64,000 nt of DNA from Alicyclobacillus mali (GCF_017329565.1 NZ_JAFMTT010000004.1); one strand, 5' to 3'. Numbered from the stretch's first letter, positions 14,829 to 24,863 are shown. The notes: generated by a model from the sequence alone, not told the origin. A program made the numbers and translations.

Positions 14829-15818
14829 TTACATTTCCACGTTTGTCAAGGCTGGCGGATTGAGCGCAATGGAGCCGGTCGACGAGACGGCGATTTCACT
14901 TGCAAGCGCGGGCTGCCCGAGCTGTCGCAGCAGCTCGTCGCCGCCGGAGGTCTGCCGGTACACGGCCGTCACCAGTCCATTCGCGTTGACCGTTCCGTAA
15001 TACAGGGTGTTGCCGACCACGCCGATGAGCGCCGCGTTCGACTTGACGGTCTGCCAGTCCATCTGAAACTCGGCCGTATAGCTGCTGGTTTGACTGGTTT
15101 GGTAGAGACGAACGACGTTCCATTGGCCGTTCTGGTTGATTTCGAGATACAGATTGTCGCCGGTCTGCGTCATGGCGATGTTCTTGATATAGCCTGGCGG
15201 CACCGTGACGGGCTGGATGGTCTCCATGGTGCCCACGTGGTACACGGCGGTCGATCCGCCCGCGTCGATCAACACAAAGATGTCGTTTGTCTCTGTGCTG
15301 TACGTGACTTTGACGATGCGCGCGTCCGGCGCCAAGTTGGAGAATACGGGCACGCTCGCGGCGGTCTCGTCTGCCTGAAGGCCGTTGGAGACGTAGAAGG
15401 TGTTCAGTTCCAAATTTCCGGGCGAGCGCTGTTCTCCCACGAACACCTCCGCGTTGCCGAGCCAGTCCACGTACTGCACTGGGTACAGATTCGTGGCTTG
15501 ACTGACCTGCGTTCCGCTGTCGAGTTGCACCACGTGAACCGTGTCCCAACCGCTCGCGTCGGACGTGACGTACGTGGCGTATTCGCCGTTCGGCGAGATC
15601 GTGACACCAGCATACTCGCGCTTCAACTGAAGGATCTCGGTCTGCGCTCGCCGATGCATAGCTGCCTGGATCTCGCGCTGTGAAGCCGTCTGCTGCGAGA
15701 CGAGCACGTGATTGAGATGATAGAAAAACAGCGATTCGCACGCCGTGCACAAAGCCGCGATCGCGAGAAAACGTCGCCCCACGCGCCTCCCTCTCGGCCT
15801 CATTTGGACCTGGCCCAT
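14829..15818 (-). CDS. Membrane-anchored beta-propeller-like protein, unknown function
   Basis: A 329-residue protein with a basic N-terminus (MRPRGRRVGRR) followed by one hydrophobic segment (FLAIAALCTACESLFFYHL), then an extracytoplasmic domain from about residue 65. Repeated stretches such as ISPNGEYATYVTSDASGWDTVHVVQL and MTQTGDNLYLEINQNGQWNVVRLY resemble TolB/WD40-type propeller blades. I recognise no catalytic motif. GAGGGGGAG precedes the ATG. It follows the phosphodiester glycosidase gene by 20 nt and is probably co-transcribed, so a shared surface role is likely. The propeller call is by pattern only. Confidence 0.75.
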   Translation of the reverse strand: MGQVQMRPRGRRVGRRFLAIAALCTACESLFFYHLNHVLVSQQTASQREIQAAMHRRAQTEILQLKREYAGVTISPNGEYATYVTSDASGWDTVHVVQLDSGTQVSQATNLYPVQYVDWLGNAEVFVGEQRSPGNLELNTFYVSNGLQADETAASVPVFSNLAPDARIVKVTYSTETNDIFVLIDAGGSTAVYHVGTMETIQPVTVPPGYIKNIAMTQTGDNLYLEINQNGQWNVVRLYQTSQTSSYTAEFQMDWQTVKSNAALIGVVGNTLYYGTVNANGLVTAVYRQTSGGDELLRQLGQPALASEIAVSSTGSIALNPPALTNVEM

Positions 15819-15838
15819 GGGCTCCCCCTCCCCGTCCC

Positions 15839-16855
15839 TCAGTTCGGCATGACCACGAATGCCGTGGCCACGCTTCGCGCACCCGTGAGGTCCACCGGCG
15901 TGTTGACCATTCGGCCGTCGTACACCATGGTCGTCGACGACCCACCGTCCAAGTCCGCGGCGATCACGGCGTGGTACTGGAGCATGATGGCCGTGATGTC
16001 CGCCATCGAGGCCCCCAGGTGACCAAATTGGCCTCGTCCATCCGTCACCACCAGGATGACCTTCCCGTCCGCGGTCTGTCCAATGGCCGTGCGCGGGTTC
16101 AGACCCTGGTCCGGGACCTGCACCGGCTGGCCATTCAGCACCAGCACGGGCCCGAAGCTAAGGGCCTGCGTGACATGCAGCTGCTCGAGATCCGCCAACG
16201 AATAATCCCCAGCGACCATCTGACCGCCACTCGTAAAGCCGATTTCAGGGAATTTCCCCGTGGTTCCTTGCCCCGTGACGACCTTCCCATTCACGATGGT
16301 GATGCCGAGAGGCTGGGCGCCGGTTCCCTGCTGGTTGTTATCCGCGAACGCGCCACCGTTGATCCCGGCCACGGCGCCCGCGTCCTGAACGAGTTGAGGA
16401 ACTGTCTCCCCGCGCTGGCCGATGTATTTCGTCACCGCCACCTGCACGCGCTTGGGGTTGTCCACCACGAGGATGTATGCCGTGAATGTGCTCCCGTGAT
16501 ACGTGTACAGGTGGATGGAGTTGTCGGCGTTGTTATAATCGCGGCTCACGATGTCCGCGATAGGCAGCGTATCTGAGACGAGGCTGCCGCTCAGGGCGTG
16601 ATCCGCAATCACCGATTCCGACAGCGTATAGAGCGACAGCGGGCGCAGCAGATATCCATGCCGCGTCTCATCCAACGTGTCAATCACATACGTGCGAAGC
16701 GCAGGAAAGGGCCCATGAAAGACCAGAAGCGACGACGACACGAAGGCATACAGCGCAGTCGCCAGCAGCACGCCCAACCAACCGCGGCGGCGCCTGGGTT
16801 TCTCCTTTGCCTCCGATTCGCGCATGCGGGCGGTCCGATGAGGTCTCCTGTCCAA
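15839..16855 (-). CDS. Phosphodiester glycosidase (NAGPA-domain) membrane protein
   Basis: A 338-residue protein with one N-terminal membrane segment (about residues 25-45) and a C-terminal NAGPA/DUF2233 domain. The domain core is visible: AGINGGAFADNNQQG, LSFGPVLVLNG, NPRTAIGQTADGKVILVVTDGRG and ADLDGGSSTTMVYDGRMVN. The domain occurs in human uncovering enzyme and in bacterial enzymes acting on exopolysaccharide or cell-wall phosphodiesters. The start is TTG 16855, supported by GGGAGG 8 nt upstream; the next ATG, at codon 11, has no well-placed site. The substrate is unknown. Confidence 0.85.
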   Translation of the reverse strand: MDRRPHRTARMRESEAKEKPRRRRGWLGVLLATALYAFVSSSLLVFHGPFPALRTYVIDTLDETRHGYLLRPLSLYTLSESVIADHALSGSLVSDTLPIADIVSRDYNNADNSIHLYTYHGSTFTAYILVVDNPKRVQVAVTKYIGQRGETVPQLVQDAGAVAGINGGAFADNNQQGTGAQPLGITIVNGKVVTGQGTTGKFPEIGFTSGGQMVAGDYSLADLEQLHVTQALSFGPVLVLNGQPVQVPDQGLNPRTAIGQTADGKVILVVTDGRGQFGHLGASMADITAIMLQYHAVIAADLDGGSSTTMVYDGRMVNTPVDLTGARSVATAFVVMPN

Positions 16856-16971
16856 CGCTGTCCCTCCCTGCTTCGTGGTTGGCTGCTAGTGCGAGAGAAC
16901 GCGCCACACCGCACCGTGCGATGCTTTCGTGCCTATTGTAACGAAATCGAGCGTTCGGAGCGATCCCGACA

Positions 16972-19119
16972 TCAGGAAGTGGATGCCGCCTCCCCATCGT
17001 CCGAATCGATCTCGTGCGTCAGACGAGCGAGCGTCTGAATCACGTGGTACAGTCGTACCACCGCGCGCGCGATCACGTCCAGCTCGCGCCAGTTCATCTC
17101 CAGGGTTTCAACGTGGCGTTGCACGCTCCTTCGGCCCCAAAGTTCCCCTGTTCGGTCGATTACAAGTTCGCGTTCCCCACTTCTCAACCCATCCGCGAGC
17201 GCCGTCAGGGCGCGATCGATCCACGCCACCAACTCCCTTTCCTCCTGCGTCAACCCTCGCGCTGCCCGGCCTTCCCACGTGTACGCTTCGAGGGACAAGA
17301 GGGTGTCCGAGAACCGGTGCATGCCCACCAGGATGGCGACCATGATGTGCGGACGCACGGGCGGCGCCACGGGCTCTGCGAGCACCTGGCGCACGGCGCC
17401 GGCCGCGTTCGTCCTGGAGACCCGAACCGCCTGGCGCTCGCGCGCGAGTTTGCGCGGCGATCCTTTGTTCCCCTCCGCAAACACGGCCAGTACGCCGCGG
17501 AAGTAGTCCCGCTCTCGATCGACGGCCAGCGCAAGCGCGCGGTTCACTTGCTGGTGCTGCCACGTGGGCCACAACAAATAGATGACCATGGCCAGCGCAC
17601 TGCCCACGAGCGTCGCTAGCATGCGATCCGCCATGGTCGGAATGGGCGCCTGGCGCTCAAACAGAGACAGCAACACGACCATCAGTGCGGTGAGCGCGCA
17701 GCTGAACAGCGCGTAATTGTAGGTCACCAACATGTACATCAAAGAGCCAAAGACGACGATACAGGCGCTTGCAAACATCCCTGTGCGATCCGGCACCGCA
17801 ACGAGCAAGACCGTCGCGAGCAGAAGACCTCCGAGCGTTCCGAGCACGCGCGCGATGCCCCGAGTAAATGTGCTCGTGAAGTCGGGGCGGAGAATGATGT
17901 TCGCGGTGAGCGGCACCCAGTACGCGTGCGGCCATGGAAGTACAAACGCCAGCGTCTCACCAATGCCGATGGCGATCGCCGCGCGAATCGCATGCCGGAA
18001 AATCCCGGAGTTCCACGTCATATGGCTGCGCAGCGACAGCCATGCCTGTTGGATTTTCGATGCGGCCGTCTGCATCGCTTCTGGCGGCAGAGGACGCACA
18101 CCCGGTTGGACGAGATCGTCTCGCAGTGCCATCAGCGAGCGCGCCATCGCCTCGACGTGCGCCGCGGTTTCTTCTTTCCGCTCTATGCCCTTTGCCCCAC
18201 GAGCGATAGCGGATAGCTCTTCCGAGGCCCGCTCCAGGATATACATGAGAGGCTGAGCCCGCCGATCACCTCGCGCGATGAGCCAGACGTGATCGCCGAG
18301 CGCGGCGAAGATGGGCGCGCACTGCCGCAGGATTTCGCTCGCGAATGCTGCATCGCCGAGTTCCTGCGCGTAGGCCCGGCCACGCGCGATCTCGGCGAGC
18401 GCCACGACGTACATGCGAATTTGCTCCGCGCTGTCGAGCAGGCGGTATAGGCGCTTGCGACGGCGGCGAGGCATGTAGGAGTCGCGGAGAAAGTCGCTCG
18501 CCTCCACCAGTGACGAGGCCAACGCGAGATCCGATGGGCGCGACGGCGACGCGGCATACGAACCGAGCTTCCGATACACGTTCGACACGGACTGGGCTTC
18601 GGCGCTTTCAGGACGGACCAGGTCCACCATGAGCATGAGCGCGGTTTGCAGCAGGCCGCCGCACGCGACAAGGGACATGCGGTACAGCGCACCCGCGAGT
18701 GGTTGTGGGCTCGTGGAGATGAGGATGAGCGCGTTGGTGGCGAGGAGCCCCACTTGTCCGCTCGGCTGACTCACGCCGAGCATCATGCCCGCGAGCCAGC
18801 CGCAGAGCGTCACCACGAGGACGATGAGCCACGCGTCGTGGCCTGCCAAGGCGCCGACGAATGTGGTGACGCTCATCCATGCCGTGGCAAACAGCATCGT
18901 GCGCAGACGGCGCCGCGCGGTGCCTGCGTTGCCGGCGAATCCAGCCACCAGCGCGCCGACGGCAACGCCGATGCCCGACAACAGGTGACCTGAATTCAGG
19001 CCCCACACGAGCGGAATGAGGATGCCGAGGCCATTGCGCAGGCCCGGGAGCACGCGTAGACCCGCGCGGTCTCGCTCCATTACAGCGTAGAGCGATCGCC
19101 ACGTCCGCCTGCGAATCAA
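16972..19119 (-). CDS. FUSC-family (aromatic acid exporter-like) membrane protein
   Basis: A large protein of about 715 residues with the YccS/AaeB (FUSC) layout: two clusters of hydrophobic segments (about residues 25-165 and 375-520) separated by a long hydrophilic helical region, plus a cytoplasmic tail. Family members export aromatic carboxylic acids or similar compounds. I prefer the TTG at 19119, which has AGGGGG 6-7 nt upstream; the frame stays open to a TTG at 19179, giving 735 residues. It lies downstream of kimA on the same strand. Whether it relates to the aromatic locus 8 kb away cannot be judged. Confidence 0.82.
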   Translation of the reverse strand: MIRRRTWRSLYAVMERDRAGLRVLPGLRNGLGILIPLVWGLNSGHLLSGIGVAVGALVAGFAGNAGTARRRLRTMLFATAWMSVTTFVGALAGHDAWLIVLVVTLCGWLAGMMLGVSQPSGQVGLLATNALILISTSPQPLAGALYRMSLVACGGLLQTALMLMVDLVRPESAEAQSVSNVYRKLGSYAASPSRPSDLALASSLVEASDFLRDSYMPRRRRKRLYRLLDSAEQIRMYVVALAEIARGRAYAQELGDAAFASEILRQCAPIFAALGDHVWLIARGDRRAQPLMYILERASEELSAIARGAKGIERKEETAAHVEAMARSLMALRDDLVQPGVRPLPPEAMQTAASKIQQAWLSLRSHMTWNSGIFRHAIRAAIAIGIGETLAFVLPWPHAYWVPLTANIILRPDFTSTFTRGIARVLGTLGGLLLATVLLVAVPDRTGMFASACIVVFGSLMYMLVTYNYALFSCALTALMVVLLSLFERQAPIPTMADRMLATLVGSALAMVIYLLWPTWQHQQVNRALALAVDRERDYFRGVLAVFAEGNKGSPRKLARERQAVRVSRTNAAGAVRQVLAEPVAPPVRPHIMVAILVGMHRFSDTLLSLEAYTWEGRAARGLTQEERELVAWIDRALTALADGLRSGERELVIDRTGELWGRRSVQRHVETLEMNWRELDVIARAVVRLYHVIQTLARLTHEIDSDDGEAASTS

Positions 19120-19183
19120 ATTCGACCCCCTCTTCCTTAACAACGCGGGCCGCAGCCGCATGTCAGCGGCGCGGCCCAAACCG

Positions 19184-21094
19184 TCACTTCTTCAAGTGGT
19201 AGGGCACCGTGGTCACAACCACGTCCTTATGCCGCAGCATCCACGCGCGAATCAGCAGGGATGTCTGGTTGTGCAACAGATTGTGCCACCACTTTTTCGG
19301 GACGAACTGCGCAATGAAAAGCTGAATGTGATCCGGCTTGCCCCCTTCGTAGGTCTCGAGCCGCCGAATGAATTTGGACAAGGGCTGCAAGAGGGAGCGG
19401 TACTCGCTCTTGACGGTGACCAGCCTGCAGGGATTGCCCCAGGCTTGCCATTTTTCCTCCATTTTTTCGATGGACTCGTCGTCGAAACCGATGTACAGCG
19501 CGAATACGTTCGGCGTCGAGCTCATGGCGAACGAAATCGTATCGAGGACCACCCGATGAATGCCAGAAACAAGGACCACCGAGACGATGCGATGTTGCTG
19601 CGGTCGGTCGACCTTGAGATCGATGCGAAGCTCGTCCGCCACGTCCTGATAGTGCCGGTGCACCTTCATCGCGAGGTAAATCATCAGCGGAATGACGACC
19701 AGAACGATCCAGGCGCCACTCGTGAATTTCGTGACCGCAAAGATGACGGACACGAGCGCCGTGATGAACGCGCCAAACGCGTTGATTCCCGCTTTCAGGC
19801 GCCACCAGTGCCCTTTGACCCGGATCCATCGCTTGATGAGGCCGAGTTGAGCCACCGTGAACGCCACAAACACGCCGATGGCATAGAGCGGAATGAGGTT
19901 GTTGGTCTGCGCGTGAAAGATCTCAATCAAGAGCGACGCCAGGGCTGCAAGCACAATCATCCCGTTTGAGTAGCCGAGCCGGTCGCCGCGCAACCTGAGG
20001 GCTCTCGGCAGATATCCATCCATGGCGAGGAGCGCGGCCACCTGAGGGAAACCGGTGAACGTCGAGTTCGCCGCCAAAATCAGCACGACGAGCGTGCTCC
20101 ACATGATGAATTGATACAGAAAACCGTGCCCGAAATAGCTTTCCGCCAACTGGGATAGCATGGTGTTGTTCGGGTTGACGCTGATGCCTTTCACATACAG
20201 GTGATACGCAAAGCCCAGCAACGTGACCCCCGTCACGAGGCCAAGCGCAACGTACGCCTTGATGGCGCCATTCTTTCCCTCGCGGAAGATGGGCACCGCA
20301 TTTGAAATCGTCTCGACGCCTGTCAGCGCCGAGCATGCCGAACTGAACGCCTTCAGAAGCAACATCAGGGTAAGCCCCTGCGGAACCACGCCGAACGGCG
20401 GCGTATGCGGCTGCACGAAGCCGTGATGGAGTTCATTCCAGAACCCGACGCCAATCATGAGCAACATGCAGGCCATAAACACGTACGTCGGATACGCAAA
20501 GACCTTGGACGACTCCGAAATGCCGCGCAGATTCACGAGCAGAATGATGAGCACGCACAGGAGCGAGAGCGACGTCTGGTGCCCTTGCAGCACAGGATAC
20601 GACGACGCCAAGTTCTGAACGCCCGACGCGACGGACACCGCAACCGTGAGAACATAATCCACCATGAGTGCGCTTGCCGCGAGCAGTGGCACCCATGCCC
20701 GCTGGAAGTTGTCCTTACTAATCGCGTACGCCCCGCCGCCGTTTGGGTACGCGATCACGCCCATGATATACGACGTGATGAGGATCATGAGTAGGAGCAC
20801 GGTCATGGCCGTGATCGGGAGAATGAGCCACTTCGCGTTCTCTCCCAGGCCGATCAGTTCCGTGATGCCTGCCTCGGGGCCGTAGGCCACCGACGAGTAC
20901 AGGTCCGCAGACAACACCGGCAGCGCCATCCACCAGACGAGGAGGTTGCGAGATTCGCGCAGGTCGCGCGTCCGCATCGGCTTGCCGACCACCAGCCGCT
21001 TCACGTTGCCGAAGTTAAACATGGCATAGGCGACCGCAGCGATAATCACACAGATGATGACAGGATGCAACCAGGACCAGTCATGTCCACGCAT
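19184..21094 (-). CDS. kimA: KimA-type potassium importer (APC superfamily)
   Basis: A 636-residue APC-superfamily transporter closely resembling B. subtilis KimA (YdaO), a proton-coupled high-affinity K+ importer. The SADLYSSVAYGPE helix carries the Asp64 and Tyr71 equivalents of the KimA K+ pathway. About twelve membrane segments follow, and the soluble C-terminal domain ends in FVPKKWWHNLLHNQ and VPYHLKK, nearly as in KimA. B. subtilis kimA is preceded by a c-di-AMP riboswitch; I could not recognise one here. A plausible minus-strand promoter (TTGCTT-16-TACAAT) lies about 70-100 bp upstream of the ATG. Confidence 0.88.
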   Translation of the reverse strand: MRGHDWSWLHPVIICVIIAAVAYAMFNFGNVKRLVVGKPMRTRDLRESRNLLVWWMALPVLSADLYSSVAYGPEAGITELIGLGENAKWLILPITAMTVLLLMILITSYIMGVIAYPNGGGAYAISKDNFQRAWVPLLAASALMVDYVLTVAVSVASGVQNLASSYPVLQGHQTSLSLLCVLIILLVNLRGISESSKVFAYPTYVFMACMLLMIGVGFWNELHHGFVQPHTPPFGVVPQGLTLMLLLKAFSSACSALTGVETISNAVPIFREGKNGAIKAYVALGLVTGVTLLGFAYHLYVKGISVNPNNTMLSQLAESYFGHGFLYQFIMWSTLVVLILAANSTFTGFPQVAALLAMDGYLPRALRLRGDRLGYSNGMIVLAALASLLIEIFHAQTNNLIPLYAIGVFVAFTVAQLGLIKRWIRVKGHWWRLKAGINAFGAFITALVSVIFAVTKFTSGAWIVLVVIPLMIYLAMKVHRHYQDVADELRIDLKVDRPQQHRIVSVVLVSGIHRVVLDTISFAMSSTPNVFALYIGFDDESIEKMEEKWQAWGNPCRLVTVKSEYRSLLQPLSKFIRRLETYEGGKPDHIQLFIAQFVPKKWWHNLLHNQTSLLIRAWMLRHKDVVVTTVPYHLKK

Positions 21095-21293
21095 GATATG
21101 GAAGCGCTCCTCATTTCTCGACGAAAGTCATCGCGTAGATTTGGACAACGAGGATGTCGTCAGACGTGATTTATTGTAATCTGGTGCCGTAAAAAAGCAA
21201 TTGCGGCGATGTGCTGGAGGGCGAGCCAAGGGCATCTCAACCAAAGGTTTCCCGGAAACGTCACAGTCATGCGCCCGTTCGATGGCGCTGAAG

Positions 21294-21318
21294 TAAAAAG
21301 GCCGCCCTCAGGCGGCCC
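21294..21318 (-). terminator. Rho-independent terminator of nrdA-nrdF
   Basis: On the minus strand GGCCGCC/GGCGGCC with a 4-nt loop, followed by TTTTTA, 11 nt after the nrdF stop. The stem is the same as the terminator at 8079-8104. Confidence 0.88.
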
Positions 21319-21328
21319 CGCGCAGGTA

Positions 21329-22366
21329 TCACAAATCGTCCCAGTTCAGATTTCCAGCTTTCGTGTAGTTCGTCACGCGCTGTTCGAAGAAATCGGTCTT
21401 GTGCGAGTTGATGGCTGCGAAGCTGTCCATCCACGGCATCGGGTGCTCCTTGATCTCCGGATACAGGATGGGCAGGTTCAGCGACTGAAGCCGGAGATTC
21501 GCGAGGTATTTGATGTACGCGTCGATCAGCGCGTCGGTCAACCCCACGATCTTCCCCTGTGTCACGTACTGTCCCCACGCGATTTCGTGCTGCACCGCCG
21601 TCCGCATCATTTCCAGAAACTCTTCTTCCATGTCGGGCGTGACGATTCCCGGATTTTCGCGGACAATCTCGTGGTACAGATTGCGGAAGATCGCGAGATG
21701 TGTCAATTCGTCACGCTGGATAAATTTGATCTCCGAGACTGTGCCAAGCATCTTGCCCTGGCGCCCGAGCACGAAGAAAAAGCCAAAGCCTGCGTAGAAG
21801 TACACGCCCTCCAGAATGTAGTTGGCGACCACCGTCTTCATCAAATTTCGATCCGTCGGGTTCTCAATGAACTCCTCGAACAGGTCCGTGATGAACTGGT
21901 TCCGCCTGAGCAGGTGATCGTCGTCTCGCCATTCGTTGTAGATCTGATCGCGCGTGGCGGGATTCACCACGGAATCGAGCACATAGCCATACGACTGAGA
22001 ATGCACTGCTTCCTGAAAGGCGTGGACCGTGAGGCACAGGTTGACCTCGGGCGCCGTAATGTACTCGTTGATATTCGGTAGATTGTGTGTCAACAGGCTG
22101 TCCATGAAGATGAGAAAGGACAGGACCTTGTTGTAGCTTCGTCGTTCATCCTCGTTCAGCAAGTCGTATTGGCGAGCGTCATCGGCAAGCGGGATTTCTT
22201 CCGGGATCCAGAAGTTATTCATCATGGCCCGATAGAGTTTGTAGGCCCAGTCATATTTGATGTTGTTCAGCTCGATCATGTTGGTGGTGTTTCCGCCGAT
22301 GATTCGCCGCTTGCCCCAGTCGCGCTCACCTTCGGCGTTGAACAGCCTTGTTCGCTTCAACTGCAT
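21329..22366 (-). CDS. nrdF: Ribonucleoside-diphosphate reductase, beta (R2) subunit
   Basis: A 345-residue class I R2 protein that generates the radical for ribonucleotide reduction. All six diiron ligands can be seen: Asp in FMDSLL, Glu and His in FQEAVHSQSY, Glu in YILEGVYFY, and Glu and His in RDELTHLA. The Tyr of HSQSY is seven residues after the first helix Glu, as for the E. coli radical tyrosine, so a tyrosyl radical type is expected. AGGAGG lies 9 nt before the ATG. It follows nrdA by 56 nt and shares its riboswitch- and NrdR-controlled transcript. NrdB or NrdF as a name is a matter of subclass. Confidence 0.95.
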   Translation of the reverse strand: MQLKRTRLFNAEGERDWGKRRIIGGNTTNMIELNNIKYDWAYKLYRAMMNNFWIPEEIPLADDARQYDLLNEDERRSYNKVLSFLIFMDSLLTHNLPNINEYITAPEVNLCLTVHAFQEAVHSQSYGYVLDSVVNPATRDQIYNEWRDDDHLLRRNQFITDLFEEFIENPTDRNLMKTVVANYILEGVYFYAGFGFFFVLGRQGKMLGTVSEIKFIQRDELTHLAIFRNLYHEIVRENPGIVTPDMEEEFLEMMRTAVQHEIAWGQYVTQGKIVGLTDALIDAYIKYLANLRLQSLNLPILYPEIKEHPMPWMDSFAAINSHKTDFFEQRVTNYTKAGNLNWDDL

Positions 22367-22422
22367 CGTTCAAATCCTCCTGTCGCTTCCGTCAGCTTGG
22401 TACTCGAGCGCGAGCCCACGTT

Positions 22423-24774
22423 TCAGGATGAACATGCGACACAGTCCTCGACTTCGACGGACTTGCTGCGGACGTAATACACGGTCTTCAATCCGCGCCT
22501 CCAGGCCAGCATGTACAGATCGAGGAACTGCCGCGCGCTGATGCCTGGCGTGATGTACAGGTTGAACGACTGGCTCTGGTCCACGTGGCGTTGCCGCGCC
22601 GCGCAAGCCTCAATGCTCCAGCGCTGATCGATGGTGTGGGCTTCTTTGTAGTACCAGAACGTCTTGTCGTTCAGGTTGGGCGCTGTCTGTGGCACGACAC
22701 CATTTTTCTTCTCCTCAAGGAAAAACCGTGCGTACACCGGATCGATGCCTGCGGTGCTCCCCGCGATGAGGCTCGTACTGCTGGTGGGTGCAATGGCCAC
22801 AAGATAGGCGTTGCGCACACCGTGCTCTGCCACCTCGCGGCGCAGTCTATCCCAATCCGGTCCGCCTGGCCGCGTGTGATACCCACGCAGGTCGAAATAG
22901 CGGCCGGTTTGCCAATCGGAGCCCTCGAACAGCGGGTACGGTCCCTTTTCGCGCGCCAATTCCACAGACGCCTCGATGGCGAAGAAGTTGATCCACTCGA
23001 ACAGCTCGTCGGCGTGCTTCAAGTGGGCCTCCGACTCCCACGAAATACCCTTTTCCGCGAGATACTGGTGATAGCCGCTGATCCCAAGGCCCACCGCCCG
23101 GTACTTGCGGTTCGTGACCGCCGCCTGCGCCACTGGATAATGGTTCAGGTCGATCACGTTGTCCATCGCGCGAATCTGCCGGCGCACGGTCTCGCGGATG
23201 CTGTCGAGATCGCCGCAACGACCCAGGTTCAGCGAGGACAGGTTGCACACGACGAAATCGCCGGCTTCCGTCTTGGTCGTGATGATCCCGCCCTCTTCCG
23301 TCTCCTCGCTCCGGCGAGATGGGCTCATGTTTTGAATGATCTCCGTGCACAAGTTGCTGCAGTAGACCATACCCGCGTGCTTGTTTGGATTGAGGCGATT
23401 GGCCGTGTCGCGGAAGAAGATGAACGGAGTCCCCGTCTCAAACGCGGATTGCATGATCCGCTTCATGATTTCGATGGCCGGGATCTCCACGCGCGGCAGA
23501 TTCGGATTCTCCACGCACGCCTGATACCTCCGCTCAAACTCCTCTCCCCAGCTGTCTTCCAGCGAGAAGCCCATCGTCTTGCGGACCTCGTACGGGCAGA
23601 ACAGGTACCACATGCCGCGCTCCTCGACGCGCCGCATGAAGAGGTCCGGGATGCACACGCCTGGGAAGATGTCGTGCGCCTTCATCCGCTCGTCGCCGTT
23701 GTTCGTGCGCAGTTGCAGGAAGTCCAGGATGTCCTTGTGCCACACGTCGAGGTAGACGGCGGCCGCGCCGGCTCGCATGCCGAGCTGGTTGCAGCTTACA
23801 GCCGTGTTGTTGAAGTTGCGGATCCAAGGCACCACGCCGCCCGATGCCCCCGGATGGTTGCGGATGGCCGATCCGCGGGCCCTGATCTTGCCCACGTAGA
23901 TGCCCATTCCGCCGCCGAACTTCGAGACGCGCGCGAAGGCCTCGTCCGTGGCGTAGATGCTGACGAGATCGTCCTCGGGCATGTCGATGAAGCAAGAGCT
24001 CAGCTGATGGAACGGCTTGCGCGCATTGCTCAGCGTCGGCGTCGCCACCGTCGCCTGCAGCGTGGACAACATGTCGTAGAACCGCTTCGCCCAGGCGACC
24101 TTCTCGCTTTCCTTCATGGCGAGATGCATGGATACGCCCATAAACAGCTCCTGCGGCAGCTCCATGATCCCGTTCTCGAGGTTGCGAATCGCGTACCTAT
24201 CCAGCAGTTGTTTGAGCCCCACGTAGTTGAACAGGTAATCTCGCTCCGGCTTGATGTAGGCGGCCAACTCGGCGATCTCGTCCTCGCTGTAGTGCTGCCG
24301 TATGTACGTGCCGTACCGCCCGATGCGCTCCAGCTCGACAATGAGCTGATGAAAGTCTCCGTAGCCGACGTGGCGGTACCCGCGGTTGCGCGCCGCCTGC
24401 TTGTAAGCGTCGAGAAGCAACAGCCGAGCCGCGACAAACTGCCACTCCGGTTCCGCGACGCTTGTCTTCTCCACCGCCGCTTGAATCGAGACGCGCGCAA
24501 TCTCCGACGTGCGCATGCCGTCCCGCAGTTGAGGCCACACGTCCGCCGCCAAGCGCTCCGTCTCACACCCGTTCACAGCTTCACAGCCCAGCCGCAAGAA
24601 TGTGAAGATTTTGTCGACGGACAGCGGCTCCATCCGCCCATCTCGTTTTTCCACCGTGAAGGTCTTGACGCGATCGCGCCACTCCTCAAGCGCAGAATGC
24701 GCGTGCTCGGACCGCGTCCCATCTTCACCCGTCCGCTCCATCAGTCCGGTGGCTGTGTCGTTCGGATGCACCAT
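22423..24774 (-). CDS. nrdA: Ribonucleoside-diphosphate reductase, alpha (R1) subunit
   Basis: A 783-residue class I R1 subunit. An N-terminal ATP-cone starts at residue 40 (VEKRDGRMEPLSVDKIF) and would mediate allosteric activity control by ATP/dATP. The catalytic barrel shows SSCFIDMPEDD and VVCNLSSLNL (redox Cys pair), NLCTE (Asn-x-Cys-x-Glu radical site) and a C-terminal CVACSS (residues 778-783) that delivers electrons. GGGGAGTG precedes the ATG. It is the first gene after a 380-nt leader with a cobalamin riboswitch and terminator. The first 30 residues or so are unlike typical homologues, but no better start is visible. Confidence 0.96.
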   Translation of the reverse strand: MVHPNDTATGLMERTGEDGTRSEHAHSALEEWRDRVKTFTVEKRDGRMEPLSVDKIFTFLRLGCEAVNGCETERLAADVWPQLRDGMRTSEIARVSIQAAVEKTSVAEPEWQFVAARLLLLDAYKQAARNRGYRHVGYGDFHQLIVELERIGRYGTYIRQHYSEDEIAELAAYIKPERDYLFNYVGLKQLLDRYAIRNLENGIMELPQELFMGVSMHLAMKESEKVAWAKRFYDMLSTLQATVATPTLSNARKPFHQLSSCFIDMPEDDLVSIYATDEAFARVSKFGGGMGIYVGKIRARGSAIRNHPGASGGVVPWIRNFNNTAVSCNQLGMRAGAAAVYLDVWHKDILDFLQLRTNNGDERMKAHDIFPGVCIPDLFMRRVEERGMWYLFCPYEVRKTMGFSLEDSWGEEFERRYQACVENPNLPRVEIPAIEIMKRIMQSAFETGTPFIFFRDTANRLNPNKHAGMVYCSNLCTEIIQNMSPSRRSEETEEGGIITTKTEAGDFVVCNLSSLNLGRCGDLDSIRETVRRQIRAMDNVIDLNHYPVAQAAVTNRKYRAVGLGISGYHQYLAEKGISWESEAHLKHADELFEWINFFAIEASVELAREKGPYPLFEGSDWQTGRYFDLRGYHTRPGGPDWDRLRREVAEHGVRNAYLVAIAPTSSTSLIAGSTAGIDPVYARFFLEEKKNGVVPQTAPNLNDKTFWYYKEAHTIDQRWSIEACAARQRHVDQSQSFNLYITPGISARQFLDLYMLAWRRGLKTVYYVRSKSVEVEDCVACSS

Positions 24775-24828
24775 CTGCGTTCACTCCCCGCACCTCGTCC
24801 TGAACCTGTTACCTCGCGTTTCGTCAAC

Positions 24829-24863
24829 AAAAAAGCCCATCCAGGGCGCTCACCCGGATGAGC
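24829..24863 (-). terminator. Intrinsic terminator of the cobalamin riboswitch expression platform
   Basis: Minus strand: 11-bp stem (GCTCATCCGGG with CCTGGATGGGC, with G-T wobbles), 7-nt loop, then six T. It lies between the riboswitch aptamer and nrdA, 55 nt before the ATG, and would stop transcription when the aptamer is ligand-bound. Confidence 0.88.

Noticed and set aside
21095..21293. Possible c-di-AMP (ydaO) riboswitch upstream of kimA
   Set aside because: Expected from B. subtilis kimA, but I could not match the conserved ydaO blocks in the 200 bp upstream. A covariance search with RF00379 would decide.
22585..24861. Open frame of about 758 codons on the plus strand opposite nrdA
   Set aside because: It is a mirror frame of a GC-rich, strongly conserved gene, has no recognisable domain and runs across the riboswitch terminator.
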